Source: Cylindrobasidium torrendii FP15055 ss-10
Taxonomy: Eukaryota; Basidiomycota; Agaricomycetes; Agaricales; Physalacriaceae
Direction: 5' to 3'
Assembly (NCBI GenBank): GCA_000934385.1
Contig: KN880538.1
Location: 16,710 to 80,709 of the forward strand
DNA: 64,000 nucleotides
The translations under genes were made by a program, and so were the position numbers. The notes beneath the pieces are model-generated. The model ran no database searches and was not told where the DNA came from. It saw nothing but the letters and a program-made list of their open reading frames with translations. Of this stretch, positions 31,314 through 43,157 are shown piece after piece (positions within the stretch are counted from its first letter, which is position 1; each line of letters starts with the position of its first letter).

Positions 31314-33106
31314 TTATTCAGCTGCCAATTCTGCCATCCTGGACGCACTGGCAAACATTTAGCAGGGACGTCGGCGGTGTGGATAGGGCATGCATACCTA
31401 ACGAGTACGTGTTGTCCACCCGCGGCGACCTCAAACGCATTATAGTCGTTGAGCGCCTTGCTCCTCACCCGCGTCGGCGTCGCCGCAGTCTCCGTATTTG
31501 CGCCTAGTCCAAGCTGGGCGGATGTCCCGACGCCCCAAGCATATAGAGCGCCATCCTCCGCGCACGCAAGGCTATATCGTGGGCCTGTTGTGATGTAGCG
31601 GATTCTGGTTGATGAAAACCCAGCAGCATATGCAGGTAGCGGCGGCGCAGGATCAGTAGAAGATGGCGGGGGCGGGAACGCGATGCGGGCTGGCTGTCGA
31701 ATGTGCAAATCAACCTTGAGGTTCGCTATTTGTGGGTCGTCGAGGGAAGTCCCGGTCTTGCTAGCCAGACGCTGCTTCAGTGCAGGTAGTTCTTCAGCAT
31801 GTTGCTTAAGGACGGCAGTCATGGAGGGGTGATCTGGCGCGAGACCGATGGCGTCCTCGTCGCATCGTCCGCATGCCCATAGTTCGCCATTATCGAAGAG
31901 AAACAGGGTGTGAAATTCGCTGCACAAAGGAATGAGGTTCAAGAATCGAGCGGGTGTGCATAACATACCCGCAGGAGATGGACACAACCTTGGCACCATT
32001 ATGGTACAAAGGGTGCAGCGACTCTATGGGTGTTGGCAGTCCAATAAACGGGGTGTCGCGGCCGAGCCCAAGCTGGTGCATGTGGTTGAGACCCCATGCA
32101 TAAACGACACCCTCAGCGTCGACGGCGAAAGACTGATGGGAGCCGGCGCAGATAGCAGTGATTCGACCAAGGGCTAGTGCTTCTGGCTGGAGAGCAGTCG
32201 TCCAGTTATCAGCAGGTCGTCCAATTTCCCCGCGCTCGCCCATCCCCCATGTAAACACGGTACCCTCGGTAGTCAGCGCAATGATATGGCTGCCACCGCA
32301 GGAGACTTGACATATCCGGTGGCGCGAAAGAGCGGTGTATGATTGGGGAGTCTGTGTCCGCTTCTGCTTTCCATCAAAGCTGGACTTGCCGTCCTCCGAC
32401 TATCGAGTGTGAGCCAAGTTCGCAGGTCGGAAGGGTGTTGGCATACGCGGAATGTTCCCCAAACACGCAGTTGTCCTTCAGAGCCAATCGCAACGCTCAT
32501 GCAGTCCCCAGCATCGGCACCCACTGCGATGAAGTTGTCGTCCAATCCTTCTACCAGGCTGGGTGATGCCTCGAGTTCGTCGGGGTCTTTGCCTTCAATT
32601 GCCTCTGTTGGACGGCCGAGAGCCAGGTCATCATTGGAGCCCCAAGACCATAGCTGTAATGCTTTAGATTTCCACACAGATTTCGTTCATATAAGCCTCA
32701 CCTTTCCCTCGCCATCAATCAGCAATGAATGCATTCCACCACACGCGACTGTCTGTATCCCACGCTGGAACGTAGTATTCAAGCGCGGCCGACCGACGTC
32801 CTCCATGACTTCGGGGCCCAGGCCGAGCTGTCCGGATCCGCCAGCGCCATGCACGAATAGCGTAGTCGGCGCGTCCGCTCCTCTCAGCAATGGCACACTG
32901 TTCGATACAATGACTCTCGTGCGCTTGGGCTCCGGTTCTTCATCGTCGTGCGCCAGTTTTCTTTTCTTTCCGTTCTTGAGATCTTGAGCAGGAGTTCCGC
33001 CGAGATATTTTGCCGAACGCGATGAGAGTGGGCGCGCATGAGAGCCTGATGTCGGTCAAAACGCGTTGTTTATGCATTAAAATATTGGCCTACGCGTGCG
33101 GAGCAT
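31314..33106 (-). CDS. RCC1, Ran guanine-nucleotide exchange factor
   Basis: Six exons (33094-33106, 32702-33045, 32447-32653, 31969-32399, 31398-31919, 31314-31347; right to left) give 516 aa. It is the fungal RCC1 (PIM1/SRM1 type), which loads GTP onto Ran on chromatin for nuclear transport and mitosis. A basic N-terminal tail (KKRKLAH, EPKRTR) precedes seven-bladed-propeller repeats with GxGxxGQLGLG, LWSWGSNDDLALGR, VWGTFRSEDG, SCGGSHIIALT, VYAWGLNHMHQLGLG and LYAWGVGTSAQLGLG. A 70-residue loop rich in Pro interrupts a late blade, as is common in fungi. The 13-nt first exon and 34-nt last exon were found by phase: VWGTFRSEDG is only formed after splicing at 32446/32399. Likely essential. 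Confidence 0.93.
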
Positions 33107-35321
33107 CGTGATATCAAGAACGGCGCGCTTTTGGGAGGCAGCTTTACCTGCAGAATGGTGGTAGTTTGCAAAAAGGAACGATCACACAAATATTGTAATT
33201 GATAATATTGATTGAGCCCGCCGGTAGACGCCACAATCTGGTAGTGAACCCATTTCGAGGGTTCGACCCCAGGGGATGAGAAACGAGCTGTATAAGTACA
33301 CTTGTCGATGTTTTCTCTCGGTCACTAGACTCGCGCACCGGGTTTAAGAGGCGAACCTTTTCTTTCTTAAGCTTGTTTCCCCGCAAATCTAATTCACGTC
33401 TATGATGAGCTGTGGGCCAAAGCGTACACTGTTGTATCTCTCCAAAGCATGTCTCCGGAAGTTTCTGTGGGGTACAACTACTAAATGTATGTTTGTCGAG
33501 TCTCATTGAGACGTCAAATGGTAGGCTGCCGCAACAAATTCGGACTCAATAATGCTGCCCTATTCTCTACTCATTCCCAGCAAGTCCATGTACTCCGTCC
33601 CATAGATCCATAAACCTCAGGCTTTGCACGCTGCAGCAAGACTTTAAGCGGGAGCCATGAGTTTGATGATCGATCAGACCCAGTGAGAATGGCCCTGGTT
33701 AAATTAGGTTATTTACATTTGATCGCTGTTTTGGCAGTAAGATGCGGTTATGATCAATTTCTTTCCGCTACTCAACTGTAGGTTATCGCAAAATGTTAGG
33801 TCGTCGTGCTAGAGTCGATACCATCTTGACCCGCCTTGCTGGAATTCCAGAGGTCGGCAGGACTGTCAGATTCCCCGAGGCCCTTGACTCCGCCACCTGC
33901 TTCCAAAGTAGATAGTAGCTCAAAGAGTGTCTTTGAGCATCAGGGTTTTTGTTCCAAGTAGATTGAAGCGCTGTATTAACTCAAGAATAATGATATAAGC
34001 CTCTGGGTAATGGGAATAGTAGCGCTCAAGTGTCAAGCCGTTTCATGTGTTGCCTCGCTTCTTTTGGGCTAGGTCCACTGCGAACCCGTGGGAAAATGCT
34101 TGTCTGCATCACAGGATCGTGATCGGAAGCCAACGCGTTTTGTCTTTAGTTTTCTTCGTGCCCTCTGCCGCTCTTATTTTGATTATGGGCGATTTGCGTC
34201 CAGACGACTTGTCTACTTCCCCGATACATACTAAGCCTCTATATGCGCTGGCAGAAGGAGCTAGTGACGCGCCTGCGGCTCAAATGCTAAGGAGCTTTAG
34301 TGCGTCACGGTCGCTGTCCTGCTAAAGGGAATATACTCATTCCATTTCTAGGAAACTCACCTCTACCAGCAAATGTCGGATTACTGGGACAGCCCATCCC
34401 CCTCTTCTAAATATTACCCCAACATAGCGGCCTGGACTTTGGACGCTCTCCAAATGGCGAAACTGCTAGCGACACCGGCAAGAAGCTTACACGCCAGTAA
34501 GTACTGCGCACACCCTCTTTCCTCATACTAAGCTCGATTAGGTCTTTGCTTGTGCGGCACTGGCGAGCCCTCGATTCTGCATATACAACAACTGGCTACT
34601 ACGTAGCTCTGGGAGAAGGCGCTGGACAAGGACAAGTGCAATAGGATCTTTGAGGCAACAAACGGTGCTCGGTGCGTTGTAGTCTTGTTCTTGTATACAA
34701 TGCACTGACATGCTCGAAGTGTCGCAGGCCGCAGGCTCGGCCAGTCTGCACGCGCGCTGCATGGGCAAGTCGCAGCGCGAGGCGCTCATTGTGACGGTGC
34801 CAAGGAGTGGTAGGGTGCAGGGAGCGAATGGGCACTACTCCATACATTGTGTAAATGTACATTATCTTCTTAATCCTCAATATACTCGAAATAACTGTAT
34901 AAAACTGATGTACAACAGTCAAGAATATCTGTGACCTATACTGTAGTTAACAGTGGCAAGGCTGATTTTCCGTTTAAAACGGTTGACCCCGCCGTATTCT
35001 TCAGTTACAACAGCTAAATACGGGGCAAAACATATCTTAACGCGCACCCTTAGATTTATATGCAGTTTTACCGTTGTATCGCATTATCTACAGTATTCCC
35101 GAAAATAACTGTACATAACGGATAATAACCCGGGCCGTTCTCACTGGGGATCAGACGCCACAGGCCAGTGACGTCGTTGACTGCTTTACTCTGTGACCAC
35201 CACCATGTCGATGGCCATTCAGTAAACCTCTGGCTAGGTCGAGCCTATCATATCTAAGAAGAAGAGTCCAACTAAGTAGCCACATTCGACTCCAAATAGT
35301 CAGGACCTCGCGTCGAATAAT
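33107..35321. other. Gene-poor segment of 2.2 kb
   Basis: No confident gene. A possible short spliced ORF starts at the ATG near 34184 (MGDLRPDDL), with a plausible 52 bp intron at about 34299-34350. It resembles nothing known and could be a remnant. The right part (34.88-35.11 kb) is A/T-rich and repeat-structured, described separately. RCC1 and FunK1 promoters lie at the two edges. Confidence 0.4.
34887..35113. repeat. A/T-rich repeat-structured segment with direct-repeat ends
   Basis: CGAAATAACTGTA at 34887-34899 recurs as CGAAAATAACTGTA at 35100-35113, same orientation. Between them are an imperfect palindrome ACTGT-AGTTA-ACAGT (34940-34954), CCGTTTAAAACGG (34970-34982), and CCGTATT/AATACGG arms (34992-34998 and 35017-35023). 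There are also further CTGTA/TACAGT motifs. No ORF. It could be a decayed small non-autonomous element. Confidence 0.4.
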
Positions 35322-37820
35322 ATGAGCGATGATCATCGGTACGTTTCTTGGTCCCTCCGTCGCAGCCAGTCTGACATTTCCAGGACGAAGACCCCAGCAA
35401 ATGAGATCTTCATGAACATAGATGTAGAAGACACCAGTCTCGTCGGTTTCGTCGATATGCTGCAGGCAATCTGGAAGAAGGGGCGGTATGGAGACAAGGG
35501 AGCGTTTGACATCTTTCGTGAAGAGTCTATAGCGCTGTTGACTCGAGGCAATCTGCTTTCTACGTTAAAAGAGGCTCTCACACCATAGTGCGTCATTTTT
35601 TCTCTTATGATCATATCATGCCGATGTCTGTCAAGTTGCAATGCCTCAGTAGAGCAAGAACGATGTGCATCCCTGGCCAAAGCTCTGAACACCATAATCC
35701 TGGCTTCAGTCACCTCAGATGCCTCTCCTCCCACTGAGATTGTCTTCGTTCAGAACAGCCACACTGTTGCTGCGAGCGATGCAAACAATAGCGCGAACCA
35801 GCTGAAACCAGACATTGTCGGCGTCGACGTCTCCCATCTTCGTTCCAAGCTTTCTAGCCAGTATCCCAAGAGAGAATCGAGGAAACCAAAGGAATTGAAG
35901 GAGCCACCGGACCTCAATAGTGGTTCGAGCTATAGTCAGTGTCTGGAAGAGGCCTCCAAATGGAATCCTCGACAGTCGTGGGTCGCCTGGCCCGACGTTC
36001 TTATCTCAGTGGACCTGAAAAAAAGGATGAAGAACATGACTGGTCATTATGGTGAGTGTGCGATCTTTGGAGTCATTCCACATCTGAAAAGGTGCTATGA
36101 TATTAGAGAACATTACATTCAACGATAGCGCAAACTTCTCCCCGACCGTGGGCCCTCCGTCACGAAACAACATTCACCAACTGACACTTGACTCACCGAC
36201 TAAAGCTACTGGACTTGTTGTCAGCTGTACGCTTTCTCCTATTTGGTTGTTCACTGGCTGACCTCTGACTCAGCTAGCGAGGGTTCGCTGAAGAGGAAGA
36301 CATCTCCTATCAACTTTGAGGCCTCCTCGGTCAAGAAGTCGCGTACAGACGAAGAAGACGAAAGGCAAATGGCGTTTTACGGGCTCGAGCGCCTGCGCTG
36401 CCGTCCCCTTATAGCGCACAGTATTGTTATTTTGTTCTCAGGTATGTTACCCGACAATGCCTAATTCTGGACTAATGTATTGTAGATGGGAATGTCTCCA
36501 TCAAGTGGTACGATCCAGAAGGCGCCATCCTCACTCATCTGGCCAACTTCTTTGACAACGTAGAGCTTTTGGTCACATTGACCCGTCTCCTTCAGAAATT
36601 CGATGCCAGCATGTGGGGGGACTACAACGGACTCGTCAACACCGGCTACAACAAAGGCACTCCCAGTGATCTCAAACGACCGTATGCCATCAAAGGGCGG
36701 CACACAATTGGCTGTCCTGTTCAGAAGGACGGGGACGAGCGCGAGTATTGGCTTAAGGCCTCATTAACATTCCCGGAGACCGCGAGGAAGGCCGAGGCTG
36801 ACTTCATCACGGAAGCGCGAGCTGCGGCCATACACGGGTCGAGGGTTTCCGCCAGTGTCAATGTCATCCCCCCAGATGCTGCATCGTCCCCTCGGGGCGG
36901 CGCCACGGTCCAAGACGACACCACCGAACGTTCGTCAGCGGACGGTGGCGCTACGGCAACGTTCCAGGCGTCTTGGGTTCTCGACCATATTCCCGAAGTC
37001 ATCGCGTCGGGCGAAGTTCAGGAGACAAACACGTCTATCATCCGCAATGCCTTGAGCATCAAGACATACCCAAGAGTGCTCCGATGGATGATTACGCCGC
37101 TTTGCATCCCTTTCAATGCTCTATACATGCCTAACCCCGACGCATTTTACAAATGTTTCTGGGAGCTCATTCGCTGTGAGTACCTTGAGTGGTGTATTCT
37201 CTCCTCTGTTCTGAATTCCCCTCGCAGGTCACTACATTCTGTGGGTCTTTCTCGGTGTTGCGCATGGCGATATATCTGTCGCAAACCTGATGATCCAGAA
37301 AGATGGTGGGAAAGTCATTCTTGGTGACTTTGATCTCGCAGGGGTCATTGAAGAAGGCAAGCACTCGCCCGAAAGGCAGGGCCACCAACGCACCGGGACT
37401 AAACCCTTCATGTCTGAACGTCTACTTGGCGTGTTCGATGTAGACAATCCTCCCGGTCGCACCTACGGTGACGACTTGGAGTCCTTCTGTCATTGCCTTC
37501 TATGGTTGATACTGGTGGATGGATTCCCAGCTGACGTTCGGGCTGGGTCCCCCGGCACCATTACGTTGAAGCGTAATCTGTTGAAGAACGCGGTTGTGGG
37601 AGCACCAGATGCGGTCTTTCCTTGTCCTGCTCTCTGGCCAGGATTTGGCCAGTTTCAGTCGGTCATCAAGAAGTGGTACACCGCGATACTCACACTCAAA
37701 CTTAAGGGATGGATGGACGAAGCAATAGACTTCCCAACACCTGAAATTGAGACGTTACTTAATCATGTGAAGGACACAAAGCAATATCCACTCGATGACT
37801 CGAAGATATGGGTTAATTAA
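35322..37820 (+). CDS. FunK1 fungal-type protein kinase, full length
   Basis: Seven exons (35322-35338, 35384-35587, 35636-36051, 36107-36226, 36274-36441, 36486-37175, 37228-37820) give 735 aa. FunK1 kinases (Pkinase_fungal) are a family expanded in mushroom-forming fungi and absent from yeasts. The kinase core is late: GVAHGDISVAN with catalytic Asp553 and LGDFDLAG with metal-binding Asp572, then TGTKPFMSERLLGV and YGDDLESFCHCLLWLI, which define the family. The N-lobe region precedes it (REYWLKASLTF is the best candidate for the ATP-lysine strand). The first 400 residues are FunK1-specific, including YGLERLRCRPLIAHS and VSIKWYD. The catalytic loop is H-G-D rather than H-R-D, typical of this family. 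Intron 1 is 45 nt without stops, so retention would stay in frame. Confidence 0.88.
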
Positions 37821-38190
37821 TCCATCGTTTAACCTCTATGTCTGCGTTCAACCTCGATACACAAGTTTACATATCTTTCCTTTGGAACACATGCGCCGTC
37901 TGGCCCGGGGGGCCGGGAGATGAATAATATTGTTTCTTTAAAAATATGACCTGAGTTTATTGCTGCCTCGAGAGAATGTACATGCAAGCACATTGATCAA
38001 CATGAATCTATGCCTGAAGTTGGTAGTAGAGCAAGAATGAAATGCGGCGTCTTTAGAATTTCACGTCTATGTAGGATGCGCCCGCCGATCAACTGTTCAA
38101 TGTTTCGATGACAATGTCAATCGCTCTTTGTCCTTCTCCAACACGGCACACAAGTTGACGCAAAGAAACTCAGCTCTTTTTTCGTAAAAT
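37821..38190. other. Intergenic region between the two FunK1 genes
   Basis: About 370 bp with a T/A-rich 3' region; no ORF or repeat supported. Confidence 0.35.
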
Positions 38191-39099
38191 ATGAGTCCGC
38201 ATAGGATGAGCAAAGACGGTCATTGGTGCGTTCTTAAGTCCTTTCCGGAGACAAATCTAGAGTCTGATTCAATCTAGTAGGGTGAACTCGCCCCATGCAA
38301 CTGCGAACACACCCACCATCTACAATTGTCAGAACGTGGAGAATTTTCCCGGAGTAACCCAACATGCAGCCGCTCTGTTCCTAAAGCCTTTCAACTGCGA
38401 GACCGTCCCTGACCCCGACGAGTTCTGGGTTTGCTTCTGGGAGCTCATTCGTGGTGAGTAAGTTTCTTGACTTCTCGTCTCCATGTACGACTTCACTTCG
38501 CAGGCCACTACATCCTACAAAAGAAGCTCGGTATCGTACACGGCGATATATCTATACACAACATGACAATCCAACATGCGCCGGTCAGAAAAGCCATGCT
38601 TATCGACTTTGACATTGCCGAGGTCGCTCGAGAACACACGCCTTTCTCTGGATGGCAGAGGAGTCGGCAAATCGGATCCAAGCCCTTCCTGTCCCAACGT
38701 CTACTTGGCGTGTTCAATGTAGACAATCCCCTCGCTCGCACCTACGCTGACGACTTGGAGTCGTTCTTTTATTGCCTCTTATGGTTGATCCTGGAGGCTG
38801 GATTCCCTGCAGATTCCAGAGCAGGGTCCCCCGACACCATTGCGTCGAAGCGTAATCATTTGAAGAACGCGGTTGTGGGACACCAAGACGCGGTCTATCC
38901 TTGTCCTGCTCTTTGGCCAGGATTTGACCAGTTCCGGTCGGTTATCAAGAACTGGTACCGCTCGTACTACGCAATCCAATACTGGGTAAAAGTATTGAAG
39001 GAAACGATAGATAGCCCAAAGCGCATTGAGACGTTGCTTGATTTTGTGAAGGACACAAAGCCTTATCCACTCGGCGACTCTCAGTCATGGATTAAATAG
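38191..39099 (+). CDS. Truncated FunK1 paralog (C-lobe only)
   Basis: Three exons (38191-38225, 38278-38453, 38504-39099) give 268 aa. From FWVCFWELIRGHYI onward it follows the upstream kinase almost residue by residue: VHGDISIHN (Asp85), MLIDFDIAE (Asp105), GSKPFLSQRLLGVF, YADDLESFFYCLLWLI, and CPALWPGF. The intron between CFWELIR and GHYI is shared in position with the big paralog. Roughly 465 residues, including everything corresponding to the N-lobe, are absent; only about 70 residues precede the catalytic loop. The catalytic and metal Asp are kept but no ATP-binding lysine strand is present, so it is probably inactive or a regulator, or a pseudogene caught early. An alternative acceptor 3 nt further on exists for exon 2. 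Confidence 0.7.
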
Positions 39100-39361
39100 T
39101 TTTCACTGTGTTGATTGTCGACTACCAGCCTTACTACTAGTAGATTTTGCACGTTTTGAGGCAATGGCCGTATAACCAAACGAACATACCTAAGTCATCG
39201 TGTGAAGCTCTGCGCCAATTCGTGCGCATTTCGATATCTCTGGGATTATACTCATCGCAGTAAGGTGCTCAAAACTCAGTATTCCAATCACAACGCCGGG
39301 ATGTTAACGAGTAGCGTACGGCCTGAATTGCCACAGTCAATGTCCTGAAAACGAGTGCATA

Positions 39362-41038
39362 CTATACTCCGTACGTCGAGCCCTCGCGTGCATCCCATTC
39401 TCGCTCCATCCTCTTGCGCTCCCTCTTCGCAGCCTTGCGCGCTCTGAGCGCCTCTGCAGCTGGCAACTTGGGAGGATGCCGTGCACGGGCGCTTCTTCTC
39501 GTTATGATTCTGTCTCCGTCGTGCATGGCACTTGTAGCATAGTCCAGAAAGACCTCGCTCGTTCTCGTGGGTAACGCCGCCGCATACGGATCTTGACCCT
39601 TGCGTCTCACGACATTGAGAAGGCGTTCGGCGGCAGCGTCGTCGACCAGAAGAACGTGCGCCTGGTTCATGCCTGGCTGGACTGTTGATGCATCAGCGTA
39701 GCTCAGCCGAGTCGTTATACGGTCCACCTACACATCTTGATATCGCACACGGAGTCCTGGGCGCCAAGTTTGGCGTTGACCCACTGCTTGAGCTCGTCCT
39801 TTCCGCCCGTCCAGCCCGAAACATGGATGACCCTTCCGTTCTTTGGGGGCGCCTTTTCAGCTTGGAAGGACAGTGAAAGCCGGACCACTTGTGCCCATTG
39901 TTTTCTTTTATTGGTATCCAGCACCTCCGCCTCACCCTCCTCTGGAACCCCGACTCGGAGTCCTCTGTACCGCAGAGCGTGCCGCATTGCGTTCACTGCA
40001 GACTCTTCCTCGACAAATTGGAAGTGCGCGTATCCCGAAGCAGAGTTGACGCGCTTCAGCTGACCGTATTTGGCGAAATAGTGGCGGAGCGCGGATTGTG
40101 GGAGTGAGGATGGAATATTGCCGACAAAGACTGTGGGTGTGACACTCATAGTAGGTGGTTCTGAACTTGGGCCAGTGGTAGAGGTATGCTGGGCAGCGCT
40201 GATAGTGGGCGCCCCGTTCAGACGGGAGGATGAGAGCCGGAGTGATACAGAGCGCAGGTAGGCAAGGATGGCACGCGCATCAAAGGCATTGGCGCAGTGT
40301 ATGCGAACCCAGAGTTTGGAGGAGCGTAGGTCAAGAACTAGACAAGGTCAGAGGAGCAAGGCAGGATACAAAATGCGTACCAGTTTCACTGTATTCGATT
40401 TCTGGAAAGCGGTCCTTCAACAGTTGCTCTACTGCACGTCCATGTTGTATATCTTCGATAGGGTATACGTAAACGGTGTCGTTTAATATACTAACCTGTT
40501 GGATGTGAGTAAGATGGATTTGGCTCCCGGGTAGACGCACCTCCTCATCTGCAACATATCTCATATTCCGCTGCCCACTGAACGACGCAGACGTTACAAA
40601 CGCGTCGTCCCCGCCAATGGGTTCTGTGTCCATCTGTTCCCATGGATCGGGAGGAAGCGACTTGTGGGTGCTCAGAGAGCTCGGCCAGTCTTTGCCTGAC
40701 CATTCTTCATTTCCAACCACTCGTGTATCGCTTCTTTCCGCATTCAGTGTCGAAGAAGTAGCACGTCCGGCATCGCGTACAGGTCCAGTACTTGATGCAT
40801 TTTCTTCAATATCTTCCCATGGGTCGACTGTGCTAGTGATGTCCCATTTCTTCGCTGATGGCATGACTGAAGGGCCTGCTTGGTTCGATGCATAACGCCG
40901 ATGTTGAGCTTTCGCTATCGCATTACTCGGCCTTCTGGGGGTCCTTTTCGCAGCATGTGTAAGGATTTCGGGAAACGCAGATTGAGCGATTGCACGACGC
41001 GAAGCAGACGACACGGCGCATAATATGCATCCAGACAT
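39362..41038 (-). CDS. RRM protein with mitochondrial-type N-terminus
   Basis: Four exons (40541-41038, 40381-40495, 39732-40337, 39362-39681; right to left) give 512 aa. The N-terminal 50 residues are Ala/Ser/Arg-rich without acids (SSASRRAIAQSAF, AAKRTPRR, HRRYAS), a mitochondrial presequence pattern. A disordered acidic middle follows, then a YVYPIEDIQHGRAVEQLL domain. An RRM is clear at about residues 295-365: RNP2 VFVGNI and RNP1 GYAHFQFV. The C-terminal helix is basic (RARKAAKRERKRMERE). The ATG before MSVTPTVFVGNI looks like a separate start, but the frame is continuous with the exon upstream, so this is one gene. Intron 1 (40496-40540) is 45 nt and stop-free. Likely mitochondrial RNA binding; partner unknown. 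Confidence 0.75.
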
Positions 41039-41268
41039 GACGGCGCAGAATACAAGGCAGCTCTCGCATTTGATCCGTCTCTTGATCCGTCATTGCTTGA
41101 TGTGCTGACATAACGAATTCTGCAGTGATCGGAATTCTTCCTCGCGCGTCGTGTTTCTCGCCCTTTGCCTCCTTCCCCTCACCTCCGACCTCCTTTTGCT
41201 CACCGTCCTTCTGCAGTCAAGGCCCGTTGCTACTTTTATAGCCGCTAGTTAATTCCCAGCACGCCAAA
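41039..41268. promoter_or_regulatory. Shared divergent promoter of two RRM genes
   Basis: 230 bp between the ATG at 41038 (minus) and the ATG at 41269 (plus), with pyrimidine-rich stretches near 41150-41215 and no TATA box seen. Both genes must start transcription within it. Confidence 0.6.
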
Positions 41269-42553
41269 ATGTTCGCCTCCACAATCTTCCGCGCCGCGCG
41301 CACAACTTCAACCCGTCTTGCTCTCCGTGCTTCCATCCCACGGACAGCAGCTATCCCGGCGTTCGCACGCCGCGCGTACAGTGAGCTCGCGCTCGGAAGC
41401 ACCGCAGAGGCCGCCGACGCAACAAACAAGGACGAAGCAGAGAAGGCCGGAAGCCCACCTGCTCCTCGCCTGGACCGTAGCTTCGAGAAGAAAAGTAAGC
41501 TGTCAGTTTCATGCTAGTCGTCTGAAGACCCGTTGGGATGCTAGAATAGCAATGTCTTGCCATGGCTCAACCTATGCCTCCGTGTTGCCACAGTGCTAAT
41601 AACTTTTCTATAGTTGGTTACAAGAACAACAATGGTGAACGCACTGCACGTCGCGCACCGGAGCCGGAGAAGCAAGTATACATCGGTAACCTTCCCGAGG
41701 GTATCACCGTGGAGGACCTCCGCTACGAGTTTGGTGACTTTGGTGTCATGACCAGGGTGTCAATGCGTGCGTCTCTTGCTCTTTGAATCCTTCCACCTTT
41801 CTTTTGCGCTCCAATGAGCAGTCGTTGAACACCTCAATCTATGTCTGTGTGAAGTGCTGTCATGTTTCACTCCCTGGGCTCCTCTCGTGTTGTCCCTTTT
41901 CTACAAGGCTAACAATCCGTCGCTCTAGCATCCGGTGCACCGTTCGCTTTCCTTCAATTCGAGAAGGCCGAAGATGCCAAAGCCGTGTTGGCCGCACATG
42001 CCCACGAACCGTTCAGACTCGGAGGCCTTGCAACGAGGATTAGGGCCGTTTCCGACAAGCCTGCTGGTGCGTCATGTTCTCTACGTCTCTGTCTTTCCAT
42101 ATGTACCCATCCGTCGACATTTTATCTTACCTTGGCGTTCCCGTTCATGTCCCGCTATGGGCGTGCTGGAGTTCGAGTATGCTGACCATTGGTCCAGGCA
42201 AAGACGTCAACGCGCCGCGTCCAGATCGTGAGTGCCAGGTGCGCGCTCGCGGTCTACCGTTCAATGCGGACGAGGAGGCCATCAAGAAGGTGTTCAGCCG
42301 TTTCGGCACTGTCGACACCGTAACAGTGCGTTTGCTTCACTCTCCTCTGTATGATCTTCATGACTAACACTGGCTGCTTTAGATCGTTCGGTATGAGGAC
42401 ACTGGCCGCCCCCGCGCATGGTTTGTGCAATTCTCAAACCCGAGTGAGGCTCGGGCGGCGCTTGAGGCGGAGGACTTTGTGGTTGAGGGTCGGAGTGTGC
42501 ACTGTCAGATGCGGGGACCAGGAGAGAGAGGCGAGTGGGTCGGAAGGCAGTGA
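41269..42553 (+). CDS. Two-RRM protein, predicted mitochondrial
   Basis: Five exons (41269-41494, 41614-41766, 41929-42066, 42198-42325, 42383-42553) give 271 aa. The presequence is textbook: FRAARTTSTRLALRASIPRT then FARRAYS, rich in Arg and Ser without acids, with a likely cleavage before Tyr-Ser. RRM1 has RNP2 VYIGNLP and RNP1-like PFAFLQFE; RRM2 has RNP2-like VRARGLPF and RAWFVQFS. All five exons keep frame, and RRM1's RNP1 is restored by joining exon 2 to exon 3. The introns here are longer than usual (119, 162 and 131 bp). It probably binds mitochondrial transcripts. It is transcribed divergently from another RRM gene with similar targeting. Confidence 0.85.
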
Positions 42554-43157
42554 ATGCTCAATTGGTCATCACTTCCTACGAAGGACCTCGATTGAGGTAA
42601 GCCGGGGACGCATAGAGTGAGGCATGAAAATTACTTACGCATGTCTGTATGATCTAATAGTACATATAATAGTCACAATCCCAGCTCTTACTTCGGTGTT
42701 TGTTCACACTTATGTGTTCTACTGGGCGTTTTGACAAGTCTAGCTTGCGTCTCATCTGCAGTGAGGTTGTGAACTGCACTCCGGGCGTACTGCCGGTGAT
42801 TCTGCGATTTGGGCGTCCTCCAGCTATCGTTGACCCGAAGTTGACCACACCTTCTGTAGATCGTTCATTGTGGGTCCATTATGGACAATGAAAGATCACC
42901 CAATGACGCTGTCTGCAAGATCGGCAACTAGCGTGTTTCAAGCATCCTGGCACACGCAGAGTATCTTGTCCATCACTACTAACGGTACAACCACGGGCTT
43001 CAATCAATCCGCAATCACCCAAACGCTACTCAGTGCACATGTCACAGGTGCTTCGAGGGCATATGTGTGTATATAAGATAGTGGTCGCGGTTGTACCTCT
43101 GCCCTTTTCCCACCTGTCCCCCCATTGAAGCTGAAGCTGGCTTTCCTGCCATTGAAG
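42554..43157. other. Intergenic region before the first DUF6534 gene
   Basis: Contains the 3' region of the two-RRM gene and the DUF6534 promoter with its TATA box (43071-43079). No other ORF is supported. Confidence 0.4.
43071..43079 (+). promoter_or_regulatory. TATA box of DUF6534 gene 1
   Basis: ATATAAGAT, 87 bp upstream of the ATG at 43158. The same nine bases precede the paralog at 54446. Confidence 0.6.

Noticed and set aside
33190..33290. tRNA-like box B (GGTTCGACCCC) on the plus strand
   Set aside because: T-stem does not pair properly and no A box or acceptor stem could be found upstream.
34184..34410. Possible short spliced gene (MGDLRPDDL...)
   Set aside because: Two alternative readings after the intron are equally plausible and neither resembles a known protein; kept only as a note.
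39715..40149. Stand-alone RRM gene starting at the ATG at 40149
   Set aside because: The frame continues upstream without a stop to a good splice acceptor at 40338 and joins the mitochondrial-type exons, so it is the C-terminal part of one gene.
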